This document shows positions 41,819 through 54,244 of a DNA stretch of 64,000 nucleotides, piece by piece. Below the pieces are notes generated by a model, which saw only the letters and a list, made by a program, of their open reading frames with translations, had not been told where the DNA came from and searched no databases. The number at the start of each line of letters is the position of its first letter. Positions within the stretch are counted from its first letter, which is position 1. Source of the stretch: an uncultured Lachnospiraceae bacterium (GTDB taxonomy: Bacteria; Bacillota; Clostridia; Lachnospirales; Lachnospiraceae); contig CANPYY010000004.1 in assembly GCA_947588675.1 (NCBI GenBank), positions 1 to 64,000 of the forward strand. The letters are read 5' to 3'. Position numbers and translations under genes: made by a program.

Positions 41819-42331
41819 ATGTTAGATTCAAGAGTATGTGATTTATTAAATAACCAGATAAACAAGGAGCTTTATTCCGCTTATCTTTATCTTGATTTTT
41901 CCATTTTCTTTGCAGATAATGGACTTGACGGATTTGCTAACTGGTATATGATTCAGGCACAGGAGGAACGCGACCACGCCATGTTATTCCTTCAGTACAT
42001 GCAGAATAACGGATGTTCCGTAAATCTTGAGGCGATTGACAAACCTGATAAAACCCTTACCAATATGATAGATCCGTTAAAAGAGGGACTTGAACATGAG
42101 AAATATGTTACAGAGCTCATCCATACAATATATGATGCTGCAAATGATGTGAAAGATTTCAGAACCATGCAATTTCTCGACTGGTTCGTAAAAGAACAGG
42201 GTGAGGAAGAAACCAATGCAGAAGGACTTGTTAAGAAATTTGAGCTTTTTGGAAACGACCCGAAATCACTCTATATGCTTGATAAGGAGCTTGCAGAAAG
42301 AGTATATTCTGCTCCATCGCTGACACTGTAA
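41819..42331 (+). CDS. Ferritin
   Basis: LLNNQINKELYSAYLYLDFSIFFADNGLDGFANWYMIQAQEERDHAMLFLQYMQ; RBS aggagg. Confidence 0.94.
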   Translation: MLDSRVCDLLNNQINKELYSAYLYLDFSIFFADNGLDGFANWYMIQAQEERDHAMLFLQYMQNNGCSVNLEAIDKPDKTLTNMIDPLKEGLEHEKYVTELIHTIYDAANDVKDFRTMQFLDWFVKEQGEEETNAEGLVKKFELFGNDPKSLYMLDKELAERVYSAPSLTL

Positions 42332-42360
42332 ATTCATAAGCATATAAATTAAAAAGTTAG

Positions 42361-42388
42361 AAAACGGGCGAAAATACGCCCGTTTTCC
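42361..42388. terminator. Hairpin terminator after ferritin
   Basis: AAAACGGGCG-AAAATA-CGCCCGTTTT. Confidence 0.8.
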
Positions 42389-42484
42389 GGCTTTTTAATT
42401 ATTCCTGCAACCGCCTCTTGCAATTTGACTTGCAGTACAGCGATTAAATAGTTTTCGTCGTATATATGACTTTTCTTCATAATT

Positions 42485-43231
42485 TCATATTTTAAACTTT
42501 TTATCTATACTGCCTGTATTTGCAATTTTTTTATAATTCTGATTTATTGCGGCTCTTTCCTTTATTTTATCCAATTCCTTATTCCATAAATCCGCAGCAT
42601 CAGCGTTTTCTTCGTTTTCGCCTTCTCTGGCCATATATTCTTCTTCTAATACCTTTACATATTTTTGTATCGGAAGCTGTTTCTGACAAACAACCTTCTG
42701 ATATTCCCAATACTCATTTTCTGATTCAAATTGGGCTATTACTTTCATAATATCATCAGAATTATCCGCCTGTTTTGCCATTATTTTAAAATCTGATACA
42801 TATTTATCAACTTCTTCTTCAGTAACATCATAACCATTATTAACAGCTTCTATATACATTGCATTATATTCTTCAACATATTTTATCGCTGACTGTTCTG
42901 CCTCGGCTTCGTCCTGACCCTGCAGAATATAAAAGGATTTTGCAGCCTCTATTTCCTGATTAGTTATTAACACATCAGTACCTTCTTCAAATACATCTTC
43001 ACCGGATATAAAATTTTCGGAACTTATTCCCTTTACAGCCAATCGATAATTAATACCACTGTTGCTTTTTTCATTGGCAGCATCTTTATTCCGGCTGCTA
43101 AGAATTTTTCCCCATTCAGACATAAAATCACTTTTGCTCAATATCTTTTTTGCCGGAAAATATGAAATTATACATATCCCTAATAATGCTATTAAAACTG
43201 CTCTCCATCTTTTTTCATAATAATTCTCCAT
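42485..43231 (-). CDS. SurA-N-like membrane-anchored protein
   Basis: N-terminal TM; VLITNQEIEAAKSFYILQGQDEAEAEQSAIKYVEEYNAMYIEAVNNGYDVTEEEVDKYV resembles the SurA/PrsA chaperone helical region. Confidence 0.6.
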   Translation of the reverse strand: MENYYEKRWRAVLIALLGICIISYFPAKKILSKSDFMSEWGKILSSRNKDAANEKSNSGINYRLAVKGISSENFISGEDVFEEGTDVLITNQEIEAAKSFYILQGQDEAEAEQSAIKYVEEYNAMYIEAVNNGYDVTEEEVDKYVSDFKIMAKQADNSDDIMKVIAQFESENEYWEYQKVVCQKQLPIQKYVKVLEEEYMAREGENEENADAADLWNKELDKIKERAAINQNYKKIANTGSIDKKFKI

Positions 43232-43923
43232 TAATATGTCTGGCCTCTGTTATACATAAGTTCATATGCATTGTCGCCTTCTCCATAATAATTGAGAATA
43301 TTGCCTTCTCTGTATGACTTCAGTCCATAACTGTATATATATATGAGAAGGTCCCCATTAACAGGATTAAATTTTTCAATCTGACTGTTCTTGGTTTTAA
43401 TTTTTAACATCTCTATACCATCGCGGATAAGCGTATCTTTGTATACATTTTCCTTTGGTTTACCATACAAATATGACCATTCATCATCTATCTTTTCCAC
43501 ATGGTCAAATATTACCCATATAGCATCTGTCATAGGTGGTGCAACCGTTTCTTTCGGTTCCTGTGTTGGCGTTGTTGTATTATCAATATTTTTATTATCA
43601 ACATTGTTTGCCTGTTTTACCTTAACCCTGCATACAGCCTTTATCTTTTTATTTTTCTTGTCCGAAGCTGTTATTTTGGTGCTTCCCTCACTCTTAGCCT
43701 TTACAACGCCTTTTTTACTGACTGTTGCTACTTTTGCGTCGCCTGATTTCCAGTTCACTTTTGCCTTTGTTTTTACCTTAATAGTTTTCTTTTCACCAAC
43801 ATTAAGCATTATCGTTTTCTTATTCAGTTTTATTTTCTTTGTACCCGCTTGAGTGTCACTTACTGCATAAATACTCATAAGCAGCATCAACGAAATAATG
43901 GTTGCTATTCTTAGCTTTTTCAT
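43231..43923 (-). CDS. Secreted Lys-rich Big2-like protein, copy A of tandem pair
   Basis: Signal peptide and KKIKLNKKTIMLNVGEKKTIKVKTKAKVNWKSGDAKVATVSKKGVVKAKSEGSTKITAS; RBS gggagg. Confidence 0.8.
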   Translation of the reverse strand: MKKLRIATIISLMLLMSIYAVSDTQAGTKKIKLNKKTIMLNVGEKKTIKVKTKAKVNWKSGDAKVATVSKKGVVKAKSEGSTKITASDKKNKKIKAVCRVKVKQANNVDNKNIDNTTTPTQEPKETVAPPMTDAIWVIFDHVEKIDDEWSYLYGKPKENVYKDTLIRDGIEMLKIKTKNSQIEKFNPVNGDLLIYIYSYGLKSYREGNILNYYGEGDNAYELMYNRGQTY

Positions 43924-43938
43924 ACACATTCCTCCCTT
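43607..43938. repeat. Direct repeat copy A (332 bp), partner 44316-44647
   Basis: Read by eye: 332 bp identical to 44316-44647 except one T/G difference. Confidence 0.9.
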
Positions 43939-43945
43939 TTATTAA

Positions 43946-44632
43946 TTATTTTAATTGAGCCTTCTGACCATTATTATACATAAGTGCATATACATCATCG
44001 ACATCTCCATAATAATTAAGTGTATTACCTTCTCTTTGTGACTTCAAGCCATTACTAAAAATATAAGTGAGATTATCTCCTTTAACCGGATTTAATTTTT
44101 CAATCTGGCTGTTCCTGGTTTTAAGTTTCAACATATCGATACCGTTATGAATAAGAGTATCTTTATACGCATTTTCATCTGGTTTGCCATACAAATATGA
44201 CCATTCATCATCTATCTTTTCAATATGGTCAAATACTACCCATATAATACCTGTATTACACGGTGTAGGAGTGTTTTTCGGTTCCTGCGTTGGCGTTGTT
44301 GTATTATCAATATTCTTTGCCTGTTTTACCTTAACCCTGCATACAGCCTTTATCTTTTTATTGTTCTTGTCCGAAGCTGTTATTTTGGTGCTTCCCTCAC
44401 TCTTAGCCTTTACAACGCCTTTTTTACTGACTGTTGCTACTTTTGCGTCGCCTGATTTCCAGTTCACTTTTGCCTTTGTTTTTACCTTAATAGTTTTCTT
44501 TTCACCAACATTAAGCATTATCGTTTTCTTATTCAGTTTTATTTTCTTTGTACCCGCTTGAGTGTCACTTACTGCATAAATACTCATAAGCAGCATCAAC
44601 GAAATAATGGTTGCTATTCTTAGCTTTTTCAT
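43946..44632 (-). CDS. Secreted Lys-rich Big2-like protein, copy B of tandem pair
   Basis: N-terminal ~105 aa match copy A with one substitution; C-terminus diverged. Confidence 0.8.
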   Translation of the reverse strand: MKKLRIATIISLMLLMSIYAVSDTQAGTKKIKLNKKTIMLNVGEKKTIKVKTKAKVNWKSGDAKVATVSKKGVVKAKSEGSTKITASDKNNKKIKAVCRVKVKQAKNIDNTTTPTQEPKNTPTPCNTGIIWVVFDHIEKIDDEWSYLYGKPDENAYKDTLIHNGIDMLKLKTRNSQIEKLNPVKGDNLTYIFSNGLKSQREGNTLNYYGDVDDVYALMYNNGQKAQLK

Positions 44633-44647
44633 ACACATTCCTCCCTT
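44316..44647. repeat. Direct repeat copy B (332 bp), partner 43607-43938
   Basis: Same comparison as copy A. Confidence 0.9.
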
Positions 44648-44902
44648 ATAATATATTATTCGTGTGCACAATTTTCCTTTACAATCTTAAATATTTTATC
44701 TATATTTTCTTACCTTTTTAATCATCTTATAACTCACCCCTAACATACTATTAATTTATTATTGTTTTATAGTATATAAAATACCATTCAATAAATAATT
44801 TGTCAATTGTTAATATATGATTATATATTTTATATTATTATGTTTCATATATCGCAATCCATAATCATCCGGGCAATCTTTAGAAATTATATAATCTATA
44901 TG

Positions 44903-44951
44903 AAAAGCCGCTTATTAATACTCCTGAAAAGTATTAATAAACGGCTTTTTA
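44903..44951 (-). terminator. Rho-independent terminator downstream of NUDIX gene
   Basis: AAAGCCG-T/C-TTATTAATACT hairpin with flanking T/A runs. Confidence 0.75.
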
Positions 44952-44984
44952 TAAAACAATCTTAACTTCATTTTTTAATAACAA

Positions 44985-45485
44985 TTATTCAAACGCTTTC
45001 TTTATACTGTCATAATGCAGAAACTTTCCCTGTGATGCGATTTCCTCTATCTCCTTACGGCTTACTATTTTGTAATCCAGGGTTTCTTCGGTTTGCAGGT
45101 GTATATCCTTTTCGTCATAATCGAGGTTAAAACGGTATACGTCTACAAAATAATTATCTCCCGTTCCCGGATTATCCCTTTTATATGAAAAAAGATATTC
45201 AGGAGCACATTCCGATACATCCAGACCGGTTTCTTCCGTTACCTCTCTTTTTACCGCATCCTGCGAGGTTTCTCCCGCCATTACTGCGCCTCCCGATACT
45301 TCCCACCATCCGGGTGCCCAGGATTTACTCATGACGCGCTGCGTTATAAGAAACTTTCCATCAGGTCTTGCAACAATGCCTAACACCGTAAGATGATATT
45401 CGCCATCTTTAAGACACCAGTCATTTCTTTTCATCGTACGTCCTGTAGGTTTTTTATTGCAATCATATATATCCCATAATTCCAT
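44985..45485 (-). CDS. NUDIX hydrolase
   Basis: GGAVMAGETSQDAVKREVTEETGLDV (Nudix box). Confidence 0.93.
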   Translation of the reverse strand: MELWDIYDCNKKPTGRTMKRNDWCLKDGEYHLTVLGIVARPDGKFLITQRVMSKSWAPGWWEVSGGAVMAGETSQDAVKREVTEETGLDVSECAPEYLFSYKRDNPGTGDNYFVDVYRFNLDYDEKDIHLQTEETLDYKIVSRKEIEEIASQGKFLHYDSIKKAFE

Positions 45486-45509
45486 TTCATTTCTCCTAAA
45501 GCTGATAAA

Positions 45510-46664
45510 TTAACCAAGCTGCCCTGCAAGTTCTTTAAGTTCCGCCTTATTCTGCTCTGTAAGAGAAGATTTAACCGTGACAACTTTATCACATATACTT
45601 ATTTCTTTAAGCTGTTCCAAAGCAGCTTTCATATGTTTTGCCGCCATAGGCGCCCATGTTCCATTTTCGATAAGTCCTATCTTCCTCTTTCCAAAGTTTT
45701 TTGCTTTAAGATGGTTAAGGAAGTCTTCCATCTTAGGAAACAGCCCTGCATCATATGTAGGGGCCGCCAGAACCATTGCATTATACCTGAACGCATCAGA
45801 TATAATATATGACATATCATCCCGCGCGAGGTCACGCACGCTTACATTTATACCATCTTCCCTTAACATATCAGCAAGCGCAAGCGCAGCTTCCTTCGTG
45901 TTGCCATGAAGCGTTCCATATACTACTAAAACGCCATTAATTTCAGGCTCATATTTGCTCCATATATCGTATTTATTAATATAATATCCCAGATTGTCCC
46001 TAAGCACAGGACCGTGCAACGGACATATCATATTTATATCCAGAGCCGCTGCCTTTTTTAAGAGATTCTGTACCTGAACGCCATATTTGCCGCATATATT
46101 AAGATAATATCTTGCCGCTTCAGCCGCCCATTCATCCTCATAACATGGCGTCGTGCCAAAAGTACCGAATCCGTCTGCAGCAAACAATATTTTTTCTTTA
46201 TGCTCATACTCTACCATTACTTCAGGCCAATGTACCATAGGCGCCATAACAAAGCTAAGCGTATGCTCACCAAGCGCAAGCGTATCTCCTTCTGCAACAA
46301 CAACTTTATTATTATCAGTAAGCTTAATATCAAAAAACTGTCCAATCATATTAAATACCTTTGCATTAGATACAATCGCAATATTCGGATATTTGCTTAC
46401 TAACGCTCCTATACTTCCGGCATGGTCCGGTTCCAGATGTGAAACTACCAGATAATCAGGTTCACGGCCGCAAAGCGTTTCTGCAAGATTGGAAAGCCAT
46501 TCGTCAGTCTTTCTTTTATCCACAGTATCCATTACCGCAATTTTTTCATCCATAATAACATATGAATTGTAGGTAACCCCGTCCGGGATAGGATACTGTC
46601 CTTCAAATAAATCAAGTTCTTTATCTTCTACGCCTATATACTTTATATCTTTTGATATTTCCAT
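45510..46664 (-). CDS. FprA family A-type flavoprotein (flavodiiron)
   Basis: SHLEPDHAGSIGALV diiron-site motif; VVYGTLHGNTKEAALALADML flavodoxin motif. Confidence 0.92.
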   Translation of the reverse strand: MEISKDIKYIGVEDKELDLFEGQYPIPDGVTYNSYVIMDEKIAVMDTVDKRKTDEWLSNLAETLCGREPDYLVVSHLEPDHAGSIGALVSKYPNIAIVSNAKVFNMIGQFFDIKLTDNNKVVVAEGDTLALGEHTLSFVMAPMVHWPEVMVEYEHKEKILFAADGFGTFGTTPCYEDEWAAEAARYYLNICGKYGVQVQNLLKKAAALDINMICPLHGPVLRDNLGYYINKYDIWSKYEPEINGVLVVYGTLHGNTKEAALALADMLREDGINVSVRDLARDDMSYIISDAFRYNAMVLAAPTYDAGLFPKMEDFLNHLKAKNFGKRKIGLIENGTWAPMAAKHMKAALEQLKEISICDKVVTVKSSLTEQNKAELKELAGQLG

Positions 46665-46735
46665 AATTATTCAATGTATAACCGGTTTTATTTTAAAACT
46701 GATTATACTTTTCCTTTCCTGAATTTTATTTAAAC

Positions 46736-47884
46736 TCATTTCTTAAATTTCTTTTTACGTTTTTCTGTTTTATCTTCAGAAAATGTATCATTATAATTGT
46801 GTCCTGTAAGCGAAGCGTCAAATTGTTTCAAAAGCTCCTTTTGCTCATTGGTAAGCTTCGTAGGCACTTCCACCACAAGAGTAACATAATGATCTCCTCT
46901 CATTTTCTTATTTCTTAAAGAAGGAACGCCCTTTTCCCTAAGTCTTACACGGGTATCAGTCTGCGTGCCGGGCTTAACAGTGTATATCACATCGCCGTCA
47001 ATAGTTGATATCCGCATATCTCCTCCAAGCACGGCTTTCGCATAAGATATAGGCACTGTAGAGTATATATCGTAGTCCTGACGCAAAAAGATTGGATGTC
47101 TTTCTACAAGAACTTCTACAAGCAGATCTCCCCTTCCTCCGCCATTAACGCCGGGCTCGCCTTTTTCACGTATTCTTATACTCTGTCCGTTATCAATACC
47201 TGCCGGTACGCTTACCTGTATCTTCTTTCGTACCGTCTTATAACCTGTTCCACGGCAGTCCGGACACTTATCCATGATAATCTTTCCTGTTCCATGACAG
47301 TCCGGGCACGTCTGAACGTTACGAACCATTCCAAACATTGAATTTTGCGTGTATACAATCTGACCCTTACCGCCGCATTTACTGCAGGTTACAGGCGATG
47401 AGCCGGGCTTTGCGCCGCTTCCATGACACGTACTGCACTCATCTTTCAGATTAAGTTCAATTTCTTTTTCGCACCCGAAACATGCCTCCTCAAACTTTAT
47501 ATGTATGGAGGTATGAAGGTTCTGTCCGCGCCGCGGTTCATTAGCCGACCTCTGTCTGCTTCTTCCGCCGCCAAACAAGTCGCCGAATATATCGCCGAAT
47601 ATATCGCCCATATCGCCAAAATCAAAACCGCCTGAAAATCCGCCTGCCCCGCCATTTTCAAATGCAGCATGACCAAACTGGTCATATTGACGGCGTTTTT
47701 CAGGGTCGCTAAGCACGGCATAAGCCTCAGACGCTTCCTTAAATCTCATTTCCGCATCTTTATCTCCCGGATTCATATCGGGATGGTTTTTCTTGGCAAC
47801 AGCCCTGTATGCTTTTTTAATTTCCGCCTCCGTAGCCGTTTTGGACACACCGAGAACCTCATAATAATCTCTTTTCTCTGCCAT
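46736..47884 (-). CDS. dnaJ: Chaperone DnaJ
   Basis: [24 protein letters not shown]; four CxxCxGxG-type zinc repeats. Confidence 0.96.
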   Translation of the reverse strand: MAEKRDYYEVLGVSKTATEAEIKKAYRAVAKKNHPDMNPGDKDAEMRFKEASEAYAVLSDPEKRRQYDQFGHAAFENGGAGGFSGGFDFGDMGDIFGDIFGDLFGGGRSRQRSANEPRRGQNLHTSIHIKFEEACFGCEKEIELNLKDECSTCHGSGAKPGSSPVTCSKCGGKGQIVYTQNSMFGMVRNVQTCPDCHGTGKIIMDKCPDCRGTGYKTVRKKIQVSVPAGIDNGQSIRIREKGEPGVNGGGRGDLLVEVLVERHPIFLRQDYDIYSTVPISYAKAVLGGDMRISTIDGDVIYTVKPGTQTDTRVRLREKGVPSLRNKKMRGDHYVTLVVEVPTKLTNEQKELLKQFDASLTGHNYNDTFSEDKTEKRKKKFKK

Positions 47885-47988
47885 ATTTACCTCCAAAAGG
47901 GATACACTCATACCGAACCTTCATAAGGTCCGATATGTTATATCCCCAAAATTATATCATTTATCAAACTCTGCACATTCTGTTTATT

Positions 47989-49878
<1,890 letters not shown>

Positions 49879-49892
49879 TTATATCTAAATAA

Positions 49893-50522
49893 TTAATTAG
49901 CTACTTTAACCATACTGCATCTAACTACAGTATCTTTATACATATATCCCTTCTGAAATTCCTCGGCTACTATATTTTCGCCAAGCGACTCATCCTCCAC
50001 ATGCATTACCGCATTGTGTATGTTAGGGTCAAACTCTTTACCAACAGCCTCAATGGCTTTAACTCCAATCTCCTCTAAAGTAGTTACAAACTGCGTATAT
50101 ACTTTATCCATTCCCTGTACAAAAGGATTTTCTTTATCGTCGTCGCTTATGCTGTCAAAGCCTCTCTCAAAATTATCTATAACAGGTATTATCTTTTCAG
50201 CCATGGTCCTTACTCCCATTTCATACATCGCTGATTTCTCCCTGTCGGTCCTCTTTCTGTAATTATCGTATTCAGCCATAAGCCTCATAAGCCTGTCGTT
50301 AAGTTCGTCTATTTTAATGTCTTTCTTATCCTTTTTCTCTTTCTTTTCCTTTTTTGCGGCTTTCTTACCTTTAGGTAATGCTTCATCTGAAATTTCTTCG
50401 TGGGATGCGGTTTCTTCTTTCTCCTGTTTTTCCTCAGTAGATTCTTCTAAAACCGGTTCTTTTTCAACCGTTTCAGCAGCGTCCGTTTCCACATCAGTGC
50501 TTTTTTCTTTATTATCAGCCAA
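49893..50522 (-). CDS. grpE: Nucleotide exchange factor GrpE
   Basis: AEYDNYRKRTDREK; VIDNFERG; GKEFDPNIHNAVMHVED; between hrcA and dnaK. Confidence 0.95.
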   Translation of the reverse strand: MADNKEKSTDVETDAAETVEKEPVLEESTEEKQEKEETASHEEISDEALPKGKKAAKKEKKEKKDKKDIKIDELNDRLMRLMAEYDNYRKRTDREKSAMYEMGVRTMAEKIIPVIDNFERGFDSISDDDKENPFVQGMDKVYTQFVTTLEEIGVKAIEAVGKEFDPNIHNAVMHVEDESLGENIVAEEFQKGYMYKDTVVRCSMVKVAN

Positions 50523-50550
50523 CTTGCCAACCTCCTATTCATTCTGTATT

Positions 50551-51567
50551 CTATTTTTTATTTTTAAATATATCGTCAAGCTGTTTCATAGTGTTCTCGA
50601 GCGTATTAACAACCTTCTGGTAATCCATACGTTTCGGCCCTACTATTCCAATCTTTCCATATACTCCTTCTTCTATCTTATAGGTTGCAGTAACTACCGA
50701 ACAGTCCTTCATGGCTTCTACATTGGATTCTTCCCCAATATAAACCTGTATTCCATGTTCCTCATCATTATTCAGATTCATAAGACTGCCGATACCGGCC
50801 TTTTCTTCAAATGTTGTAAGCAGCTTGGTAGCCATCTCCTTATCGCTAAGCTCCGGATATTTAAGTATATTAGTTGCTCCCGAAGTATACAGATAATCGT
50901 CTTCTTCGCTTACTGCCGCAGCTATTTCATCAAGTATCATTCCTATAATCTCTGAATACTGTCCTGCCTGTTCTTTCATTTTGTGAATAAGCGCCATATT
51001 AATTTCAGTAAGGTCAAGTCCGTTAAGCGCTGTATTTAAAAGGAAATTCATCTGTGGAAGTTCATCCTGTCCAATCGGTTCCGACAGATTTATAAATCTG
51101 TTCTTAACTATATTTCCGTCAATAACAACAACTACAAGCATCTGTGTATCCGATACGAGCGTAAGTTGTATAAACTTGACCTTCTTATGGACATAACGCG
51201 GTTTCGATACCATGGTTGTATAATTAGTATTCTCTGCCAGAAGCTTCGCAACCTGTTTCAGCACCGTTTCCAGCCTGTCTGCCTTGTCAACCAGAAGTTC
51301 TTTCATCTCATCCACTTCACGGTCTTTCTTCTGAAGCATTGTATCAACATACAGCCTGTAACCTTTATCAGAAGGTATACGCCCTGCAGATGTATGAGGC
51401 TGGATAATATATCCCATGTCTTCCAAATCTGACATTTCATTTCTTATTGTGGCGGAACTCAGATTCAAATCAGTGTATTTTGAAATGGTTCTTGAACCGA
51501 CAGGTTCACCGGTTGCCATATAATTACTGATAATAGCCTGAAGAATCTTCAATTTCCTATCGTCCAT
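50551..51567 (-). CDS. hrcA: Heat-inducible transcription repressor HrcA
   Basis: DRKLKILQAIISNYMATGEPVGSRTISKY; SATIRNEMSDLEDMGYI; IGIVGPKRMDYQKV; CIRCE upstream. Confidence 0.95.
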   Translation of the reverse strand: MDDRKLKILQAIISNYMATGEPVGSRTISKYTDLNLSSATIRNEMSDLEDMGYIIQPHTSAGRIPSDKGYRLYVDTMLQKKDREVDEMKELLVDKADRLETVLKQVAKLLAENTNYTTMVSKPRYVHKKVKFIQLTLVSDTQMLVVVVIDGNIVKNRFINLSEPIGQDELPQMNFLLNTALNGLDLTEINMALIHKMKEQAGQYSEIIGMILDEIAAAVSEEDDYLYTSGATNILKYPELSDKEMATKLLTTFEEKAGIGSLMNLNNDEEHGIQVYIGEESNVEAMKDCSVVTATYKIEEGVYGKIGIVGPKRMDYQKVVNTLENTMKQLDDIFKNKK

Positions 51568-51592
51568 TTCCACCATCATCACACCTTTGTTG

Positions 51593-51619
51593 TTAGCACT
51601 CGCTTAGGTAGAGTGCTAA
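51593..51619 (-). promoter_or_regulatory. CIRCE operator (HrcA binding site)
   Basis: TTAGCACTC-N9-GAGTGCTAA, perfect 9-bp inverted repeat upstream of hrcA. Confidence 0.97.
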
Positions 51620-51761
51620 TTGTTTATAGATAAGATATCACTATATGTATTATTTGTCAAGAGGTTATTTTATATTTTTTTAAAGCTGCCCTTCTGCTTA
51701 TACAGCATCCGGACAGCTTTTATAAAATCACTTTAATTTTTACGTATTCCGGCTCGGCAGT

Positions 51762-54047
51762 TTATGCCTTTGCCATTTTATCTTCATCGTTTTTATATTC
51801 AACCTTTTTAAAGCGTGTTTTTAACTTATAATATAACGTTCCCGCAATACATATTGAAGAATAACATCCAAATACTATACCTGCAAGAAGCGGTATTGCA
51901 AACTGTCTTACGGAATCCACGCCAAGTATTACAAGCATAAATACCATAAAGAAAGTTGTAAGCGAAGTATTAACGCTTCGGCTTATTGTCTGGTTGATAC
52001 TCAAATCAATAACCTCTGCAAGCTGCGCTTTGCCGGGTTTCATACGCGCATTCTCCCTTACACGGTCAAACACAACGATTGTATTGTTAATCGAATAACC
52101 TACTATTGTAAGCATACATGCAATAAATGTATTTCCGACTGATATCCAGCTCTTGAATACCGCATATACCATAAGAACGACAATAACGTCATGTATGAGC
52201 GCAAGAACTGAACTTGCTCCAAATCCTATATCCTTGAAACGTATCCAGATATATATGAGCATACATATTGAAGCAATGATTACAGCGATAACCGCGTCCT
52301 TACGCATTTCATCACTGACCGTAGCGCTTATGGTCTGCGTCTGTATATTGCCTTCCTGTATTTTATATTCCGAATTAATCAAAGCGTCGGTAACAGCATC
52401 ATTTTCTTCCAGCGAAAGTTCCTTTGTTTTAACAAGTATTGCGTTTTCGCCTTCCACGTCAGATATTTCAATTTCATTCGTCGATGTAGTCGATTTAAAA
52501 ATATCATTGATATCATTCTTAATATCCTGGTCAATAGCAACTCCCGAATCAAATGTTATCTGCGTTGATGTTCCGCCTACAAAATCAAGTCCGTAATTAA
52601 GAATCTGTCCCGTAGTGGCTTTATTTACAATAAGCGCAACTATACATATTATAAAGAGTATTCCCGAAAATGCAAAATACTTATATGTGTTCTTTACAAA
52701 ACGTATCTTTGACGCCGGCTTCTGTACGCCGTAAAATTTAACATCATTAAGGCCAAGATTGTAAAATGCTTTAAGCACAAGTTTTGATATAACCAGAGCA
52801 GTAAACATTGATATTACGATACCGATTGCAAGAGTCTGCGCAAAGCCCTTTACTGTACCGGAACCCAAAAACCAGAGTACCGCAGCCGCAATCAGCGTAG
52901 TTACGTTACCATCCACAATGGCAGATGTCGCTTTTTCAAAACCGATTTTTATCGCCGACTGCACAGTTTTACCTGTTGCAAGTTCTTCCCTGATACGTGT
53001 AAATATGATTACATTCGCATCAACCGCCATACCTACCGACAGGATTACTCCGGCTATACCCGGAAGGGTAAGCGTTACATCCATTACGTTAATAGCAAGC
53101 ATGACTGCACCTATATAAAATACAAGCGCTATTGACGCTGCCAGTCCCGGAATCCTGTAGTATATAATCATGAAAAGTATGAGCAGTATAAATCCAATCA
53201 ATGCGGCAATAAGACTAGTTTCAATTGCCTCTGCGCCAAGCTTTGCTCCCACTACATTGTACCTTAACACTTCGAGTTCAATAGGCAGCGCTCCGATACG
53301 TATTGTAGTCGCAAGATAATCAGCTTCCTCAAAAGTTTCAAATCCGCCGCTTATCTGGCAATGTCCTTCCGTAATAGGCGACTGTACATTTGGCGAAGAT
53401 ATAACCGTATTATCATATACTATATGAATGGGTTCTTTTCCATTATTAAATGCTGCCGTTGAAGCTTCTCCGAATTTGTTTGCGCCGGAACCGGTAAATT
53501 CTACATTAACAACATTTTCAGTAGCTCCCGTAGTCTGGTCCTGCTGGGTTGCAGCCTTGGCAGTATCAATATCAGAACCTTCGCATATTATCGAACTGAA
53601 CTGCACGTCGTCAGGAAATACTACCTGTCCGTCTTCATTATACGTGGTTTCATATTTTTCAGAAGCTTCCTTATAAACATCATCTGATATAAAATACAAT
53701 GAACCTGCCGTACCCATTTTTTCAAGAGCTTCACGTGGATTCTCCGCATTAGGAATATCTACGTTAATACGGTTTTCACCCTCTTTATAAACCTGGGATT
53801 CTGTATTGTAGCTTTCAGCACGTTTCTGAAGCTTGTACACCGTATCGCTGATTTCTTCAGGGGTACAATCATCCCTTACAGTTTCATAAGTAATACTTAC
53901 TCCTCCCGCAAGGTCAAGACCCAAAAGAATGTTCTTTGCACTTCCCTTATGCTGTCTTCCGAGTCCGATAAAAATAGCCACGGTAAATAATGCTACCACC
54001 GCTAATATTATCGCTAAATGCAATAACCCTTTTTTAATGTTTTTCAT
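51762..54047 (-). CDS. secDF: Fused protein translocase subunits SecD-SecF
   Basis: LGLDLAGGVSITYE; GMAVDANVIIFTRIREEL; GLDFVGGTSTQITF; YSINNTIVVFDRVREN. Confidence 0.94.
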   Translation of the reverse strand: MKNIKKGLLHLAIILAVVALFTVAIFIGLGRQHKGSAKNILLGLDLAGGVSITYETVRDDCTPEEISDTVYKLQKRAESYNTESQVYKEGENRINVDIPNAENPREALEKMGTAGSLYFISDDVYKEASEKYETTYNEDGQVVFPDDVQFSSIICEGSDIDTAKAATQQDQTTGATENVVNVEFTGSGANKFGEASTAAFNNGKEPIHIVYDNTVISSPNVQSPITEGHCQISGGFETFEEADYLATTIRIGALPIELEVLRYNVVGAKLGAEAIETSLIAALIGFILLILFMIIYYRIPGLAASIALVFYIGAVMLAINVMDVTLTLPGIAGVILSVGMAVDANVIIFTRIREELATGKTVQSAIKIGFEKATSAIVDGNVTTLIAAAVLWFLGSGTVKGFAQTLAIGIVISMFTALVISKLVLKAFYNLGLNDVKFYGVQKPASKIRFVKNTYKYFAFSGILFIICIVALIVNKATTGQILNYGLDFVGGTSTQITFDSGVAIDQDIKNDINDIFKSTTSTNEIEISDVEGENAILVKTKELSLEENDAVTDALINSEYKIQEGNIQTQTISATVSDEMRKDAVIAVIIASICMLIYIWIRFKDIGFGASSVLALIHDVIVVLMVYAVFKSWISVGNTFIACMLTIVGYSINNTIVVFDRVRENARMKPGKAQLAEVIDLSINQTISRSVNTSLTTFFMVFMLVILGVDSVRQFAIPLLAGIVFGCYSSICIAGTLYYKLKTRFKKVEYKNDEDKMAKA

Positions 54048-54244
54048 TACTCTATATCTCCTTTATAAAACTAAGTAAAATACCAATAATGAATTATAGC
54101 ACATAGCGTACCTCAATTGCAACATTTAACAAAATTAAAATATTAATGTAAAATTATTATAACACTTATATTTTTGCATATGTTATTATATATTGTAGTT
54201 AAATATGTTTTTTATATAACTATACATGAACGGAGAAATGTAAA

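Noticed and set aside
43607-44647. 332-bp direct repeats as an insertion sequence
   Set aside because: No transposase or terminal inverted repeats; the repeats are the 5' halves of two paralogous genes
51682-51720. Terminator after secDF
   Set aside because: Imperfect AAAGCTG.../...CAGCTTT hairpin lacks a clear T tract on the minus strand; too weak to call as a feature
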